In this document: positions 14,009 through 27,909 of the stretch, one piece after another | Numbering within the stretch: position 1 is the first letter of the stretch | How the letters are laid out: the number at the start of each line of letters is the position of its first letter | DNA from: Chrysomallon squamiferum | Taxonomy: Eukaryota > Mollusca > Gastropoda > Neomphalida > Peltospiridae | NCBI GenBank assembly: GCA_012295275.1 | Contig: CM022674.1 | Span: forward strand, 11,704,864-11,768,863 | Direction of reading: 5' to 3' | DNA: 64,000 nt | The notes under the pieces: generated by a model | What the model was told of the DNA's origin: nothing | Databases searched by the model: none | Seen by the model: the letters and a program-made list of their open reading frames with translations, nothing else | Translations under genes and position numbers: made by a program

Positions 14009-14720
14009 CAGTGGTACTTTGTCTTACGAGTTGAATTCCTTCTGTCACCGAGCTCGTAACTCAGTTTGCTCGTATATCAAATCAATTTTACCATTTGAAA
14101 TTAATTGAAGTACCATTAATCCGTTCAGCCATCAAAAACCATCCCAATTTTTTGTAACATGTATTTAAATAAGAAAAATGAGTGTATAAATATTGTATAA
14201 AAAAAAAAAAATAAAAAAAAGAGAATGTAAAGAAGTAAATTAATTTTGTAAAGTGTACAGGATTAGGGATTCTCCATCTTTTCATGGACAGAGGTCTGCA
14301 GCTTAGAAATTATTTTAATGCCTTTATCGACTCCTTCTGATTCCGTATGGTACATATCATAGAAGTGGTACACTCATACTGCCTAGCCATGTTGACTACA
14401 TGCACACCGTGCTCATGTTTTTCTATGATTTGATGCTTTAATTCCGTTTCTCCTTCTCAGTACTGTCCTTTGCACTAACTTTCTTAGGATCCATGGAAAT
14501 TTGGCAAAACAGTGCACAAAACAAGAGCACAACACAACAGAGATGCTTCCATGGCGAGGTAACAAGTAGGACACAGGATGCTGCTGTGTTGTTCGCTGCA
14601 CCAACTAGTGGTGGCGTATTTGAAGCTCCCTTGTAACTCGGATTTTAGCTCGGAACTCAAAGCAAAAATCAACCGGCAGCCTGCTTGTAACTCGAAAAAC
14701 TCATAACTCAAGGTACCATG
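14009..14720. mobile_element. Mariner-type non-autonomous DNA transposon in the 33-bp array
   Basis: A 712-bp insertion is bounded by TA at 14007-14008 and 14721-14722. The left end CAGTGGTACTTTGTCTTACG pairs with the right end, whose complement reads CATGGTACCTTGAGTTATGA. Subterminal GAGCTCGTAACTC and CTTGTAACTCGGA motifs are also inverted. Removing the element and one TA gives TAAAGTATTTGTTAAAA, which is the 33-bp repeat unit, so the empty site is evident. It is TA-targeting, as in Tc1/mariner. Short open stretches inside it on the minus strand do not form a transposase I can recognise. Confidence 0.85.
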
Positions 14721-14722
14721 TA

Positions 14723-14821
14723 TTTGTTAAAATACCATTGATACAGTCAAGATATATGTTAAAAAGACAGTGATACAGTGTAGATGCATGTTAAAATGAC
14801 GCTGATACAGTCTAGGTATAA
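14723..14821. repeat. 33-bp minisatellite, part beyond the transposon
   Basis: Three diverged units (TTGTTAAAATACCATTGATA, GTTAAAAAGACAGTGATACA, GTTAAAATGACGCTGATACA) continue the array on the other side of the insertion. Confidence 0.9.
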
Positions 14822-16242
14822 TTAGTACATTTCTTGTTTTGTACTTTGTAACGGTATTTATCCTAAAGATGGGAAACTAACCAATTACATATGAATTACT
14901 TAAACAGACATAATCTCATTTCCACACTTGTTTACAGATCAAACCAGAGTTGCCTACCCTGACACCTGATTAATTTAATATTAAATTGTCTAGCTCTCAT
15001 CCTATTGAAGGGAAGGTATATGTAAAAAGACAGGTTTGCATTAAGATCAGCCACAAAAATTGCCATGATGATGAAGAAACGCTGTTTTCTTTTCACCTAA
15101 ACATGGGTTGTAAAAGTCTGGGGTCAGTGCTATCCTATTTTTGAAAAAAATAATAAAAAAATCTTTCCTCTTTATAAGAACAAGGAAAGAAGAAGAAGAT
15201 GAAGATTAGCACGTATTTTTAGGGCAGGAATTGTCAGTCTCAATTCATACTTTCCAAACACTGTGGTATGTGTTGTCCTGTAGGAAAGTAAAAATAAAAG
15301 ATATCTTACAATTTTTTGTAAAAGTATTCTTGCAATGACAATAACAGATTTCTTCTTCATTTCATCAATATAATCATTACTGCTGAAATATTTTCAGGTT
15401 TTGTTAAAGAAAATTAGAGAAGTTGAATATTTCTGAAATAGTATTTGTGTATGAAAAGGCATGGTATGTGTTTACCTGTTTAAGCAGACTCTCTGTAGGT
15501 GTGACACTAAGAATGATGACAGCTGGTTTCTCCTTTAAAATCGTCATTACATAGATACATATATACATATACACATACATGCACACATGTACATACACAC
15601 AAACACATACATACAAGACATACAATAAATGCAAAAATGATTTAATCTACAATATCAAAATGTATTTTCTTTTTTTATTTCCTACTTATTCTTTCTTTGT
15701 TAACAAATCATGGAAAATGCATCAAAGACAGAACTGATAAAAATCTGCTCAGTCATTTTGTGGTTTTGCTTCATTTACCAGTTTGAAAATGTGGTTTTCC
15801 AGAGAACAGTCTGTTAAAAACATTGGTGTGAAAATGGTTAAGTGATTTTCAGTTAGGATAATTTGTGAAAAATAATTAACAATTGTAAATTACTCAGTCT
15901 GTGTAAATATTTAAAATGTTAACAGAACAGATTTTTAAACTGGCATAAATACTTCAGCAAATTGTTAAATGAAAATATTTAACTGGAAATAGTTTTGTGT
16001 GCATGTGTGTGTGTGTGTTATGTATGTGTATGTGTGTATCAGTGTTGGTGTGTTTGTGTCTGTGTATGTTTCTGTGTATATATGAGTGCTTGTATATGCA
16101 TGTTTGTAAGTGTTTTTCTGTGTAGTATGTGTGTATGCATGTGTGTTCGTGTGTTTGTTTATGTATATGTGCATGTAAATATGTTTATAAGTATATTGTG
16201 TCTGTCTATATTTGTATAGGTATGTTTTTGTTAATGTGTGTC

Positions 16243-16273
<31 letters not shown>

Positions 16274-16636
16274 TTCTTTATATATACATGTTGCATGTAA
16301 ATCTGTGCATAAATCTTACTAAACAGTAAAAATATTTCAGACATGTTTTTTTCAACACAAACAAATATCTTTGCCTTAAGTTGGCTTCACTTTGATCAGA
16401 CAACCTTCATCTGTTGATTGAGTTACAGAATCCCAGCAAGAAATGATTTAATCTAAAATATCAGAACATGATTTAATATCAATCTTTCCTCATTTTTCTC
16501 TTGTCCAAAAATATCTAACTCAGTATCTTCTGACAGAAATAACATTAAATCTGTCAGCCAAGCAAATGAAAAAAGGAAAAATTAAATGTTTTCATAAAGA
16601 TTTCTACTTTTATTTTTTATGAGCTAAATCTTTCCT

Positions 16637-16798
16637 AGAGGGAGGTAACTAAACTAGTTTATCTCCCCATCCTGTTGAGCTCTTTTATCATGGAAGTTGT
16701 AAATGTATTATTTACAGAGTGAGATAACTAAATTAGGTTATCTTCTCCTCCTGTCAGAGCTCTTTTTTGATATAAGTCGTGAAGTGTATTACTTACTT
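16637..16798. repeat. Diverged direct duplication of about 80 bp
   Basis: Two copies share GGTAACTAAACTAGTTTATC / GATAACTAAATTAGGTTATC, CCTGT..GAGCTCTTTT and GTGTATTA..TTAC blocks. This is an old local duplication without other context. Confidence 0.65.
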
Positions 16799-17207
16799 GA
16801 TAAAACACAGTGTTACAAATAACAGAATAGAAGAGATTTTTATTTGACGTTAACAGAGTTATCTTTCCTATTTATAGATGTTCTTGTCACCTATTTCTTT
16901 TTTAATGTCATGATTTACTGTTTGTTTATTATGGATATTTTATTTATTTGTTTAGTTTTACTTTTTAACAATATTATTATTATTATTATTATTATTTTTT
17001 TTTTTTTTCTAAATTTGAAATGTTTTGTCACATTTTTTATTTCTTTTTATTACTCTTATTTTTTGGTGTGGTGATGTCTTCTTATTATCATTACTATTTA
17101 CTTATTTTTTCTTTCTTTTATCTTTTTAATTTTTTGCACTTTATTATTCTATAATATATCAGATTATGAATATATCTGAATATATATGTGTGTGTATGTG
17201 GTTTTTC

Positions 17208-17252
<45 letters not shown>

Positions 17253-17266
17253 TGTATTGTGTGTTG

Positions 17267-17335
<69 letters not shown>
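17208..17335. repeat. GT microsatellite, two blocks
   Basis: (GT)n of about 40 and 75 bp, separated by TTTGTGTATTGTGTGTTGTT. Confidence 0.95.
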
Positions 17336-17336
<1 letters not shown>

Positions 17337-17779
17337 TAAATTAGGTTCATGTACATATGTCAAAGTGAAACAGCTGTTGTAAATCAGATAAAAAAACAAC
17401 ATAAATTATAGTATTTAGACCACCAAGAATGGGTTTACACAGTGAAACAAAGAAGTATAAAGTAAAACGTGTAAATGAGATTAACTTGTAAATCTGTCTG
17501 ACACATGTAAAATATGGCATAATAACACTAACAGCTTTTGTCTCTTTGTGAGGTACAAGTTTTTATTTATCATCACTCAAAATACAATATCAGGAACACA
17601 AAAGCATGTAATATAATATACACCCACACACACACACATATATATTTATATGTAGGAAGGCAACATATGGAAAAAATGCATGTATCAAATTTACAATTTA
17701 ATCTCATTTATTATACATTTTACATATTGAAAATGCATATACCAAACATCTGTGTGATATAGTTACATACCATACAATT

Positions 17780-17780
<1 letters not shown>

Positions 17781-17834
<54 letters not shown>

Positions 17835-17885
17835 TGTTCGATACATTGTTTCCAAAATGTTCTCTTTACAGACAAATACATATAT

Positions 17886-17940
<55 letters not shown>
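17781..17940. repeat. AT then CA microsatellites
   Basis: About 50 bp of AT and, 55 bp later, about 52 bp of CA. Confidence 0.95.
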
Positions 17941-18377
17941 CTTGCACCTGTAATCAACTGACATTATAAATAACATTGTATCTAGGTGGATTCACAGAGT
18001 GTAAACACTGAACATACACTGATTTAAAACAAACTTGACAAATTATCTCTTTATAAAGTGTCTGTCATTTAAGTAAGGAATTCAGCAGACTGTGAAATGT
18101 GGAAGACAGAAACAGACAGTTGTTCATTCCCTAGTTTTCTTTTACTTTTTACTTTTTGTCGGTGTATCTTCATACTTTGTTCCCCTTTCTTTATCTTTGT
18201 GTCTGTCTGTCTTTCACTCACTCTATCTCTCTATCTTTATATGAATCTCTCTTTTTACTTTTCTTTTTCTTTCGGTGTCATCTATATTTCTGTCTGTCTG
18301 ACTAACCATCCATCCATTTGTCCATCTGTCTATCTGTGAATTACTGACTCATCTACCTATTGCTTTATTTATCTACT

Positions 18378-18378
<1 letters not shown>

Positions 18379-18452
<74 letters not shown>
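18379..18452. repeat. CT microsatellite
   Basis: About 72 bp of (CT)n. Confidence 0.95.
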
Positions 18453-18454
<2 letters not shown>

Positions 18455-19059
18455 CTCTTACTTTCTCTCTCTCTGTCTCTCTCACTGTCTGTCTCTCTCT
18501 CTATCAGATTAATAACACATACATAGACTATTTTCCACTCTGCACTAGATAATCACAGTTAGTTACACTTTTGTTAATTATCATCAAATGTCTGTGATCA
18601 GAGACTGTAAACACTTAAATTTTAAAATGAAAATTCCTTTATTACCAGTTACAGTGTTATTAATTAATAATACATGGGTGTAGTATTTCACTGTATTCTA
18701 CTGTGTGGGTTGTTACACTTCAAGCACCATGAGACACAACTGTTTTGTTAAATAATAACAGAAAAATCACTGGACCTAAAAGATTTTCAAGTAATTTATT
18801 TCTTATTTTATTTTTATTTTTATTTAGTATTATTTTTTTTTTCTTTTGTTGTTATTATTATTATTTTTTTAATCATCACTGTATTAGGTAAAGATTGGAA
18901 GTTGTCTGGCTGGTTTAGAAATATGTGTTTATTATCTAATTCAGATATTGTAGATTGGGAATATCGTTTTAGGAATATGTGGATGTGGGTTTTTTTTTTT
19001 TTTTTTTTTTTGGCAGGGTAGTTTTCTTTTTAGTTGCTTTTATGAGTAACATATTTTTT

Positions 19060-19260
19060 CCTGTTCCAACAGGATATTTACAAACATATTTACATTACTC
19101 TTACCGTATAAAGGAAGGAATCTTTTACATGCAAATTTCCTGTAAAACAAAAACATTCATCTTTAGCAATTCATATGGATGTGTTTGGAATGGGAAATAG
19201 ACAAATGAGCACATTAAGTGTGAATGATCCTTCATGAGACAGACTGCTGTTCTAACCACT
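19060..19260 (+). mobile_element. Degenerate SINE-like copy, second subtype
   Basis: GGAAGGAATCTTTTACATGC, ACATTCATCTTTAGCAATTC, GTTTGGAATGGGAAATAGAC and CAGACTGCTGTTCTAACCAC occur in order. The 32 bases at 19194-19225 are identical to 4751-4782. Confidence 0.55.
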
Positions 19261-20234
19261 CTCATTATACATTAGAACACACAAACACACACTGATGTCG
19301 GTTTTGTGTCTAAAGGAATTTTTGCTGCAGAATATTGGTTTTTATCATTTTTGATTAATGTTTTCCTTTTTTCTAAATATATATATATATATATATATAT
19401 CTACATTAATTATTGTTGATTTAATTTATTCTTCTTACTTTTCTTTCTTTCTTTTTTGCCATTAATTTTTGTCCATTTGTCTCATTTCATACACTTTCTC
19501 TTTGATTTATCCATCCATTACTCTAAAGACATATTAAACTATGTTCCGATGCTAATAAAAATGTCTGCCTTGAAAGACATAAATAAAGAGCTAAGTGAGC
19601 TATCACCATAGAAACTGAAACATCCTACAAGTGAATAAAGATTAATTGATCCATTTCCAGCTCGTATATAATTTCAACTTTTTTATAATCTCAAGTCAGA
19701 CCAGTACTGTTTCCTACACCACCTTTCTCTTTTGATATTCAAAATGGATTTTTTTAATTTTGTTTAATTAATTATTGATCTTTCTTGTTCATAGGTAGTA
19801 TTGACATAAATTTTCTTTTTCTGTTTCCAGCTTTTTTTCAATTTAATTTCTTTTTAAATTTTTTTTAAAAATTATTTATTTATTTATTTATTTCCTTCTT
19901 CTATTTTTTCTTTTGTTTTTTAAATTTATAAATAAATAATGATCTGTGAATTTAATGAACATTTTTTACAAAATTCTGAAGCAGTGTAGTTTGAGGATTT
20001 CAGTTTTCTGCTGACTGATCTCCCGTTCCAAACATACACATTAACAATAGAGTGCAGGTTGGAACAGAAGATGTGTTTTCTTTCAAGAACAGAGGTTTAT
20101 AGTAATTACCGACCAATGAAATCATGTTTGACAAAGCAAGTAAGTATTTAATCAACTGAGATATCTTTGACAAAAAGAATAAAATAATCACCAGCAACAA
20201 TGCTGACAGAGAAGAAACCCACAATCACATGTCA

Positions 20235-20340
20235 ACTCAAAGATTAGCAGCAAGAGATCTCTTATGTGTTTTATCTCACAGCACAAATCGCAGCCTTTCT
20301 TAAATAATTCATGGAGCAATGTTGGAATGGTATATAACTG
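20235..20340 (+). mobile_element. Degenerate SINE copy
   Basis: AGCAGCAAGAGATCTCTTAT, TCTCACAGCACAAATCGCAG and GGAGCAATGTTGGAATGG match the family order, with heavy decay. Confidence 0.5.
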
Positions 20341-21359
20341 AACAGGTATGTTTAAGAATAAGAATGAATATTGTTTATGGCTTGTTTTGTCCTCATTAAA
20401 AATATTCCATTTGATTATTGTTTCATGTCATCTTGTTCTGTTTGTTTGGTGACTGTACGTTGATGTATGTGACATTGTGTGACAAGTTGTCACAGTGCAG
20501 TTCAGTGCATTGAACCTGACAGTGACAAACTTGTCACTTTTGTGTGTTACAAGTTGTGTGTGAAAGTATTTACATCAAGATCTGATGTGTTAATAATGTG
20601 TTTGTTTTACTTATACATTTTTAAAATTAATTTTAGCACCTGAAAGCTTTTTGATCTGCAGGATAAAACAGAAAACAATAAAAACAACAGCAGCAGCAAC
20701 AACAACAACAACAGCAACAACAACAACAGTAAAACACAATAATACACACACACACACACAGGCATGAATACATACAAAAATAACATGTATATATGAACAC
20801 ATACATATGACACACATGCACACAGACACACACATGAACAGAGAGTAAGTCAATAAAAGAAATGCACATATACACACATATACACACATATACACACATA
20901 TATACACATATATACACTTCCAAACATGAATACACATTTACACAAACAAGAATATCATTCTTATTTAAATTAAAAATAAAGAAATAAATAATAAAAAAGA
21001 AATAGGAAATAACAAATAAACATTTCCAATTTCCATCCAAATTCTTGTGGCACTCAAAGAGAAATCACTTCTGCTGTAAAAATATTCATTTCTTGTGTGA
21101 TCATTGCAGAAAGGAAGTAAGAACGAAACAAAATCAATTAAGTATATCCTGACTGAGATGGCAGGAGAATATTTTACTTTATAACCAGCTGTAATATTTT
21201 TTTTCCTTCTGTCAACTGCTACCAATTATGGTTATAAAGAATTTTACTGAATTTGAATTCTTGATTTTAACTCATTGATTCACTTGTGGGAAGACGTATA
21301 GGTGTTTGTAACTGTTAGCAACAAACTGAAGAACAAGAACCTCAGAACTTGGAGTCTGG

Positions 21360-21835
21360 ATAGAGAGAAAGAAAGAATATAGAAGGAAAAGTTGAATAAA
21401 ATAAAGCAAGAAAGGAAGAGTGTAAGAAAGACAAACAAAATAAGAAATAAAACAGAAGAGCTGAAAGAGGAAAAGGAAGAAAGGGAAAATGAAAGAAAGG
21501 AAGAAACAAAAATAAGAAAAAAGGTGACAAAAAGAGGAAAAAAGAAGAAAGGAAGGAGAGAAAGAAAGAAAGAAAAGGTGAAATCCAATAAAGTACAGGA
21601 CATAAAAAAAAAAAAAAAAAAAAAAAAAGGAAACAAGAAAGGAAGAATTAAAAGAAAAGAAAAGTAAAAAATAATCAAAGAAAGGAGGCAACAAAGAAGA
21701 AAAAAAGAACAAAAAACCCAAAGAACAAAGAGTAACAAGAAAGAAAGAAGAAAAAGAAGAAAAAAAAAAAAAAAAAAAAAAGAAAGAAGAAAAAAAAAAA
21801 AAAAACTGAAAGCAAAAAAGAAAGAAGAAAAGACC
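21360..21835. repeat. Purine-only low-complexity block
   Basis: About 475 bp of almost pure A and G (GAAAGAAAGAA-type) with A runs at 21606 and 21760. Lys/Glu-rich and Phe/Ser-rich open frames on the two strands are artefacts of this composition. Confidence 0.9.
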
Positions 21836-22551
21836 ATCCAGTGAATTGGTTTGTGTATTGATCACCTAAAAAAGGCCAGTGTTCATTTACTTGTAGTTGA
21901 TTGCCTCATCATAGTTCCGTCAAAACACGCAGTTTTGACTGTCAGAGTTTCGACTCCGTTTGAACGACGCAAATGGACGAGGAAGAAAACGTCAAAGATT
22001 ACTTGATGGCCGCCTGATAGAAATCTGTTTTACTCTTTCCTTGTCTCCACAGATGGGCCAGCCATTGATTGTGTTCTGGTTAAAAATTAGTGCTAAAATT
22101 TCTTTTTCAATTATCTAATTTTTTTACGGATTCGATAATATAACTGAGGATTGTATTCAACTTTTGCTTTTATTGTTATTGAATCGTTTTTTTTTTTTTT
22201 TTTTTTTTTTCTCGTTTTTATTTTTCTGATATTTCTTTGGAGATGTGAATAGTGAGGGATAATGATAGGTTGACTTTTTCTGTTTTCAATGGTTGCCTAT
22301 TTTTGTGTAACTTGTCAATGTGATGTTAGCGTGAGGAACTGGCAAACATACAGACTACCAGACAGACAGACAGGCACTGGATTAATTTCACAGAATGTTG
22401 AGTGAAGAATCACAAATTCCAGGTATTTTCTCAGGTTTTTTTTTTTCTCTGTAGAAATTATTAGGATTGACTATTTTGTTTTGCAGTGCATTAAGGAATC
22501 TTTTTATTTTTTTTATTATTTTTATAAAATAATAACAATGATAATGATAAA

Positions 22552-22595
<44 letters not shown>

Positions 22596-22661
22596 CAACA
22601 ACAAACACCATCACTGTTATTGCTACTACAAAATAATAATAAAACAATAACAACAATAATT

Positions 22662-22702
<41 letters not shown>

Positions 22703-23041
22703 TTTTAGTATTAATATTATTACTACATTTTTAATCATCTTTATTAAATACCTTAAATTTTTAAATAATGGTTTAAAATTAATCTTTATAATCAATAATT
22801 TTATAATTAAAATTACAGTTATTAAACATAATAATTTCATTTAAATCTGATTTTAAACTGTTAAAATCTTTTACACAGGATTTGTTTTAAAAAAAACTAG
22901 TTTATAAAAAATAAATTTTTTGGCTTATATTTCTTTCATCATAACTGGTTCTACAGAATTTAATTTTTAATTATTTTATTATCTTCTTATTTTCCTCTTT
23001 TTCTTTCTTTCTTTCATTCTTTCTTTAATTTGTTTCTATTA

Positions 23042-23084
<43 letters not shown>

Positions 23085-23310
23085 GTTATTATTATTATTA
23101 TTTTACTATAATTATTATTATTATTATTATTTTTTTTTTTAAATTCAAATAGGCAAAATAAACACATTTCTATTTTAATATAAATTTTCTGGTTGTCACA
23201 TTGTTTTAACCTAACTATAGACAAGACATTACACACCACCATGTTTGTTAATATACCAGCTGGAAAGAAAATTTATAATTAAATAATTTTTTGTTATGTT
23301 GTTCTGATAA

Positions 23311-23353
<43 letters not shown>

Positions 23354-23440
23354 ATGCACAAACAAACAAACAAGCAATCAAACAAATTAATTAATTTTTT
23401 CCACACAGTACTGTTAATATTTCTTTCATTTGTATTTTAT

Positions 23441-23471
<31 letters not shown>

Positions 23472-23817
23472 CCATGATGAACAAAAATAAAAACAAATCC
23501 CAAGCTATGCTGTTTGAATCAAACTTAATAATAATAATTTTTATGTCCTCAATAACAGTAAAAAATTTTTTTTTTTTTTCTTCAAGCTGATTTGACTGTG
23601 AAATTGTTTTGTGTTAGTTTCTTATAAACATTCTCATTAAGTGAGAAAACAAGTGTGAAGTGAGAGAGAGGCTGAAAGTCTGGAAAATAATTGACTGGTA
23701 CTTGTTCCAGGAATCCATTACCAGGCTGATTGCTGTTTAGTGATCACTCCAGGCAGTTGTCAGTCTAATAGAAAGATAAACTTCACTTACAGTTCCCGTC
23801 AGTTCCGACATTAGCTC

Positions 23818-24138
23818 AGATACAGTGTCAGATACAGTGTTGTCAGATCTAGTGTCACTAGTGTCAGCTTGTTGTCAGTTTAGATCTAGTGTAGATGTAT
23901 TGTCAGTTTAGATGACAGTACAGATGTATTGTCAGTTTAGATACAGTGACAGTATAGATGTATTGTCAGTTTAGATACAGTGACAGTACAGATGTATTGT
24001 CAGTTTAGATACACTGACAGTATAGATGTATTGTCAGTTTAGATACAGTGACAGTATAGATGTATTGTCAGTTTAGATACACTGACAGTATAGATGTATT
24101 GTCAGTTTAGATACAGTGACAGTATAGATGAATTGTTC
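23818..24138. repeat. 35-bp minisatellite
   Basis: The unit TAGATACAGTGACAGTATAG followed by ATGTATTGTCAGTTT recurs about seven times, with shorter degenerate units at the left edge (GATACAGTGT, GATCTAGTGT). Confidence 0.9.
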
Positions 24139-25077
24139 AGTAACAACATAAATGTATATTATAATAATAATAAAAACAACAACAACAACAACAGCAACAA
24201 CAACAACATTGTCAGACATGGTAAATTGTTTGGTTTAATGCAACCTAAGCAGGATGTGCAGAAACATTGATTTTGATTTACAATAGAAACTTAAGTGTAA
24301 GATGTAATTTAGTTTGTCTACATGTCAATATTTTGTTTTCAAAATATTTACATTATCCACAGTGACAAGTAATTCAGTACACTGCAGCCTCAGAAAGTGC
24401 AAGAACCTTAAACAGAATCCAGTCTGTGGAGAAGAAAAAAAAAAAAAAAAATTAAAAAAAAAATCTTGTCTAATGCCTGATTAGACATAACAAGAAGAAA
24501 AAATAGTGGAAAATGTGTTTTTTCCTTATCTTTTGCTATCACTTATCAATGAATGACAAAAAATATTATTAATATTTAAACTGGTTTTGTGTGAAAACTG
24601 AAAAAAACTGCACTAGTTATTATAAAACTAATCAATTTTGTGATAGATTTTGTTTTGTTTATTAAATAAAAGATCTCGAGGCTTGAAAAGAAAATTAAAA
24701 CAGCCAAAAGAAATGAGTTTTCTGTGATTTGATTTCTGATTGGTCGGATGTTAAGTGTTCTGCACTTTGATTGGATAAAGTTACAAACATTTTTATTATT
24801 CTTCGGTTCTGTATTATTTTTCAAGTGTACTAGAATGTTCTGTTTTCTGAAGCTGAAAATTAAAACAAAATAAAATAATGGTTATTTCAGCACAAACAGT
24901 TGTTTTTACTTTTTTTTACTTTTTTTTTTTTCTATATATCTATTTATTTATTACTTTTTATAATAATTTGCTGATCTGTGCAGTATATATACTTTGTTTC
25001 ATTTTGATGGCCTCTGAAAACCAGAAAAAAATGTTTTTCAAGATGTTATTACTATGATTACTATCAATATACATAAC

Positions 25078-25078
<1 letters not shown>

Positions 25079-25140
<62 letters not shown>
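25079..25140. repeat. AAT microsatellite
   Basis: About 20 AAT units, followed by GAA repeats. Confidence 0.93.
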
Positions 25141-25141
<1 letters not shown>

Positions 25142-25689
25142 GGAAGAAGAAGAAGAAGAAGCAAGAAAGAATGAAAGAAAGAAAGAAAGAAAGTAGTTGT
25201 AATAGCTGTAGTAGTAAATAGTGATAGTTAAAACTAGTAGTTGTTGTTGCAGGTAGAAATAATAACAACAAATAATCATGATGTTAACTGGAGAATTACT
25301 GAAATTATGATGACTTTTTTTTTTTTTTTTAATTTGTATGTTTGACAAATCTGTTGTCAGGGACAGACAACTCAAATCAAACAATAACTCTTATTTGCAC
25401 TAAGGTTTGTTTGTCTTACAGATTACAGTGATTAACCACAAACAACAATACAGACAGAGCTTTCAAATCCAGCTTACCTTACTTTTGCTGTTTACATTAA
25501 GCCAAAGTTCAAGCACGCCTTGCGTGTAACATAAACATTTCTGTATTAATGGGACACTGATTGATTTATTTAGCAGGCTTGACTTACTTTGTGAGTTTAC
25601 ATTTTATTAGGTTCATGTGAGTGGATCATGTAACTTGATCTAGTGAGTAATACATCATCTGCCAGTTCTCTTGTGTGTGATGCTTTTTA

Positions 25690-25739
25690 CATACATACAT
25701 ACACACACACATATATACACACACACATACACACACACA

Positions 25740-25795
<56 letters not shown>
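25690..25795. repeat. CA microsatellite
   Basis: TACA and CA repeats with a pure CA run of about 48 bp. Confidence 0.93.
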
Positions 25796-25796
<1 letters not shown>

Positions 25797-26304
25797 TTAT
25801 GTACATACATACATGCCAACACACACACACCGAATGCTATACCGAATGACATACATGTACACATATAAATAAATGTTGTAATCTATGAATTCATTTTCTT
25901 CCATTCACTCTGACTGACAAACACGGCTACAAAACTGATATTATTTCACCACAGACGTATCAGCCAACAAAACAGCAAACACAGAGACATTTCTACAACA
26001 GTTTCACCTCTTCCACTTTTTCCTTGTAACTCTGGGGACAGGTCCAAACTATCAGAAAGAGGGGTGTGTCATCAAGTTACAGTTCTCAGTATGAATGAGA
26101 ATAAATCCCAAACAAACACTGATTATACATCATAATAATAATAATAAAATAAATGTTCATTTTATTTCATGTGACAGGAGATATTGATTTTATTATACTT
26201 AATAATAGATACAGTTCTATTATTATTCTGTACATAACAGTGTTATTGTGCATTATAGTGAATACATCTGTTTATGTTTATCAAGAAATGTTATTTATTA
26301 TTGC

Positions 26305-26353
<49 letters not shown>

Positions 26354-27084
26354 TGTTATTATTATTGTTATTATTATTGTTGTTGTTGTTTTATTATATC
26401 CAGCAATAATTAATAACATATTATATATAAAAGAATATTACAAATATTAGTAAATAAAATATTGTAAAAAAAAATATTATTACACAAACAAGAATAAAAC
26501 TCAGTTTTATTTTAACATAATTGTAAATATTAATTTCATTATACACAGAACCATATAGTTATTTTATTATACATCACAGTGATTTTATTATATATATATA
26601 TAAAGTATTAAATACTTATTTTTTAAATTTACTAGTAAATATTAATTTTAGTACACATAGTAGCAAATATTTATTTTATTATATATAATAGTAAATATTT
26701 ATTTCATTGTATATGTTTGTACATGTATTTATTTTGTTACATATACTAGTAAATATTAATTTAATTACATGTAGTAGTAAATATTTATTTTACTGTGTAT
26801 AATAGTACATGCAAGGTCTGTTATATTTATAATAGTCTATTATTATATGCAACAGTAGTAGTAACAGTTTTACTGCATACTTGTATTCCACACAATAACA
26901 CTCACTTTTACTTTAGACAAAATCAGATATTGGTTTTGTTATAGAGGAGGAGTGATATATCATTCGTATCACACAGGGAATATTAAAACACTGAGATTAG
27001 ATAGCTTTGTACTGTCAAACTTTTATCTTCATCTTCATACCTCCCGGCTGAAACATGGTTATAATGTTTGTTTAGCTAAAACTG

Positions 27085-27160
27085 TCCAAGTCAGTGAGTA
27101 AATTGTGTTGTCCACTGGGTGAATTGTGTTGTCCACTGAGTAAATTGTGTTGTCCAGTGA
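27085..27160. repeat. 21-bp repeat
   Basis: AATTGTGTTGTCCACTGAGT units occur three to four times, followed by a donor-like CATCAG|GTAAGT at about 27175. A small exon is not supported. Confidence 0.7.
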
Positions 27161-27876
27161 GTGTCCTTACATCAGGTAAGTTTTGGACAAATCCTCAACA
27201 CCTCATTGTCAAGTTTAGCTATAAAAAGATCTTCATTTTAAAACACTATGGAGTATCCTCTACAATAACATCTTAACATTTATCTTACAATAATTCTGTG
27301 TATTATACCATACAATAGCATCATAGTGAATACCGTACAATAATGTCGTAGTGTGTGCTGCAACAATGCTGTGTGTACACCATACAATAACTGTGAGGTG
27401 TGTTTGACGGCGAAGTATTCACAGTACAATAACAGTGCAGGCCAGATCGCTGTGGGTGTTACTAAAACGTTATTGACATATATTTCTCTCAAATAGAAAT
27501 AACTTAAACTCTCAATCAATGCTGGCCCATTGTTAAGAGGAATGTGTGTTTGTGAGATACACAGATATACACACACTCACTCACGTACTAATCTCCGTAC
27601 TGTATACGTGAAATACGAAGAACTTTGCTTCTCTCAATAACGTATGTAAACAGTTTCTTTTGTTCCTTTTCATTGTTTAAATACCTGGTTTGACCAGTTA
27701 ATTGGTGGCTTTTTTTTTTTAATATGCTTTTTATTATACTTTTTCTGTAAGTTGTACGTTTTGTATGTAAATGTATTTCTAATGTTAGTTTTGTAGTAGA
27801 AACCTGTACACTAAAACTTTGTGTGTTTAACTTGTATTTTATTAATTGTTTTTGTAATAGGCTGTCTGTTTATAGA

Positions 27877-27909
<33 letters not shown>

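Noticed and set aside
14413-14711. Minus-strand frames inside the mariner-type element as a transposase
   Set aside because: No transposase DDE motif or DNA-binding domain is visible; the frames are short and the element is only 712 bp.
21272-21865. Phe/Ser-rich membrane-protein-like frame on the minus strand
   Set aside because: Produced by purine-only DNA; its hydrophobicity is purely compositional, with no start context or family motif.
27280-27576. 98-residue minus-strand frame
   Set aside because: The region is an imperfect repeat of CATACAATAAC/GTACAATAA blocks; no known motif and no splice partner.
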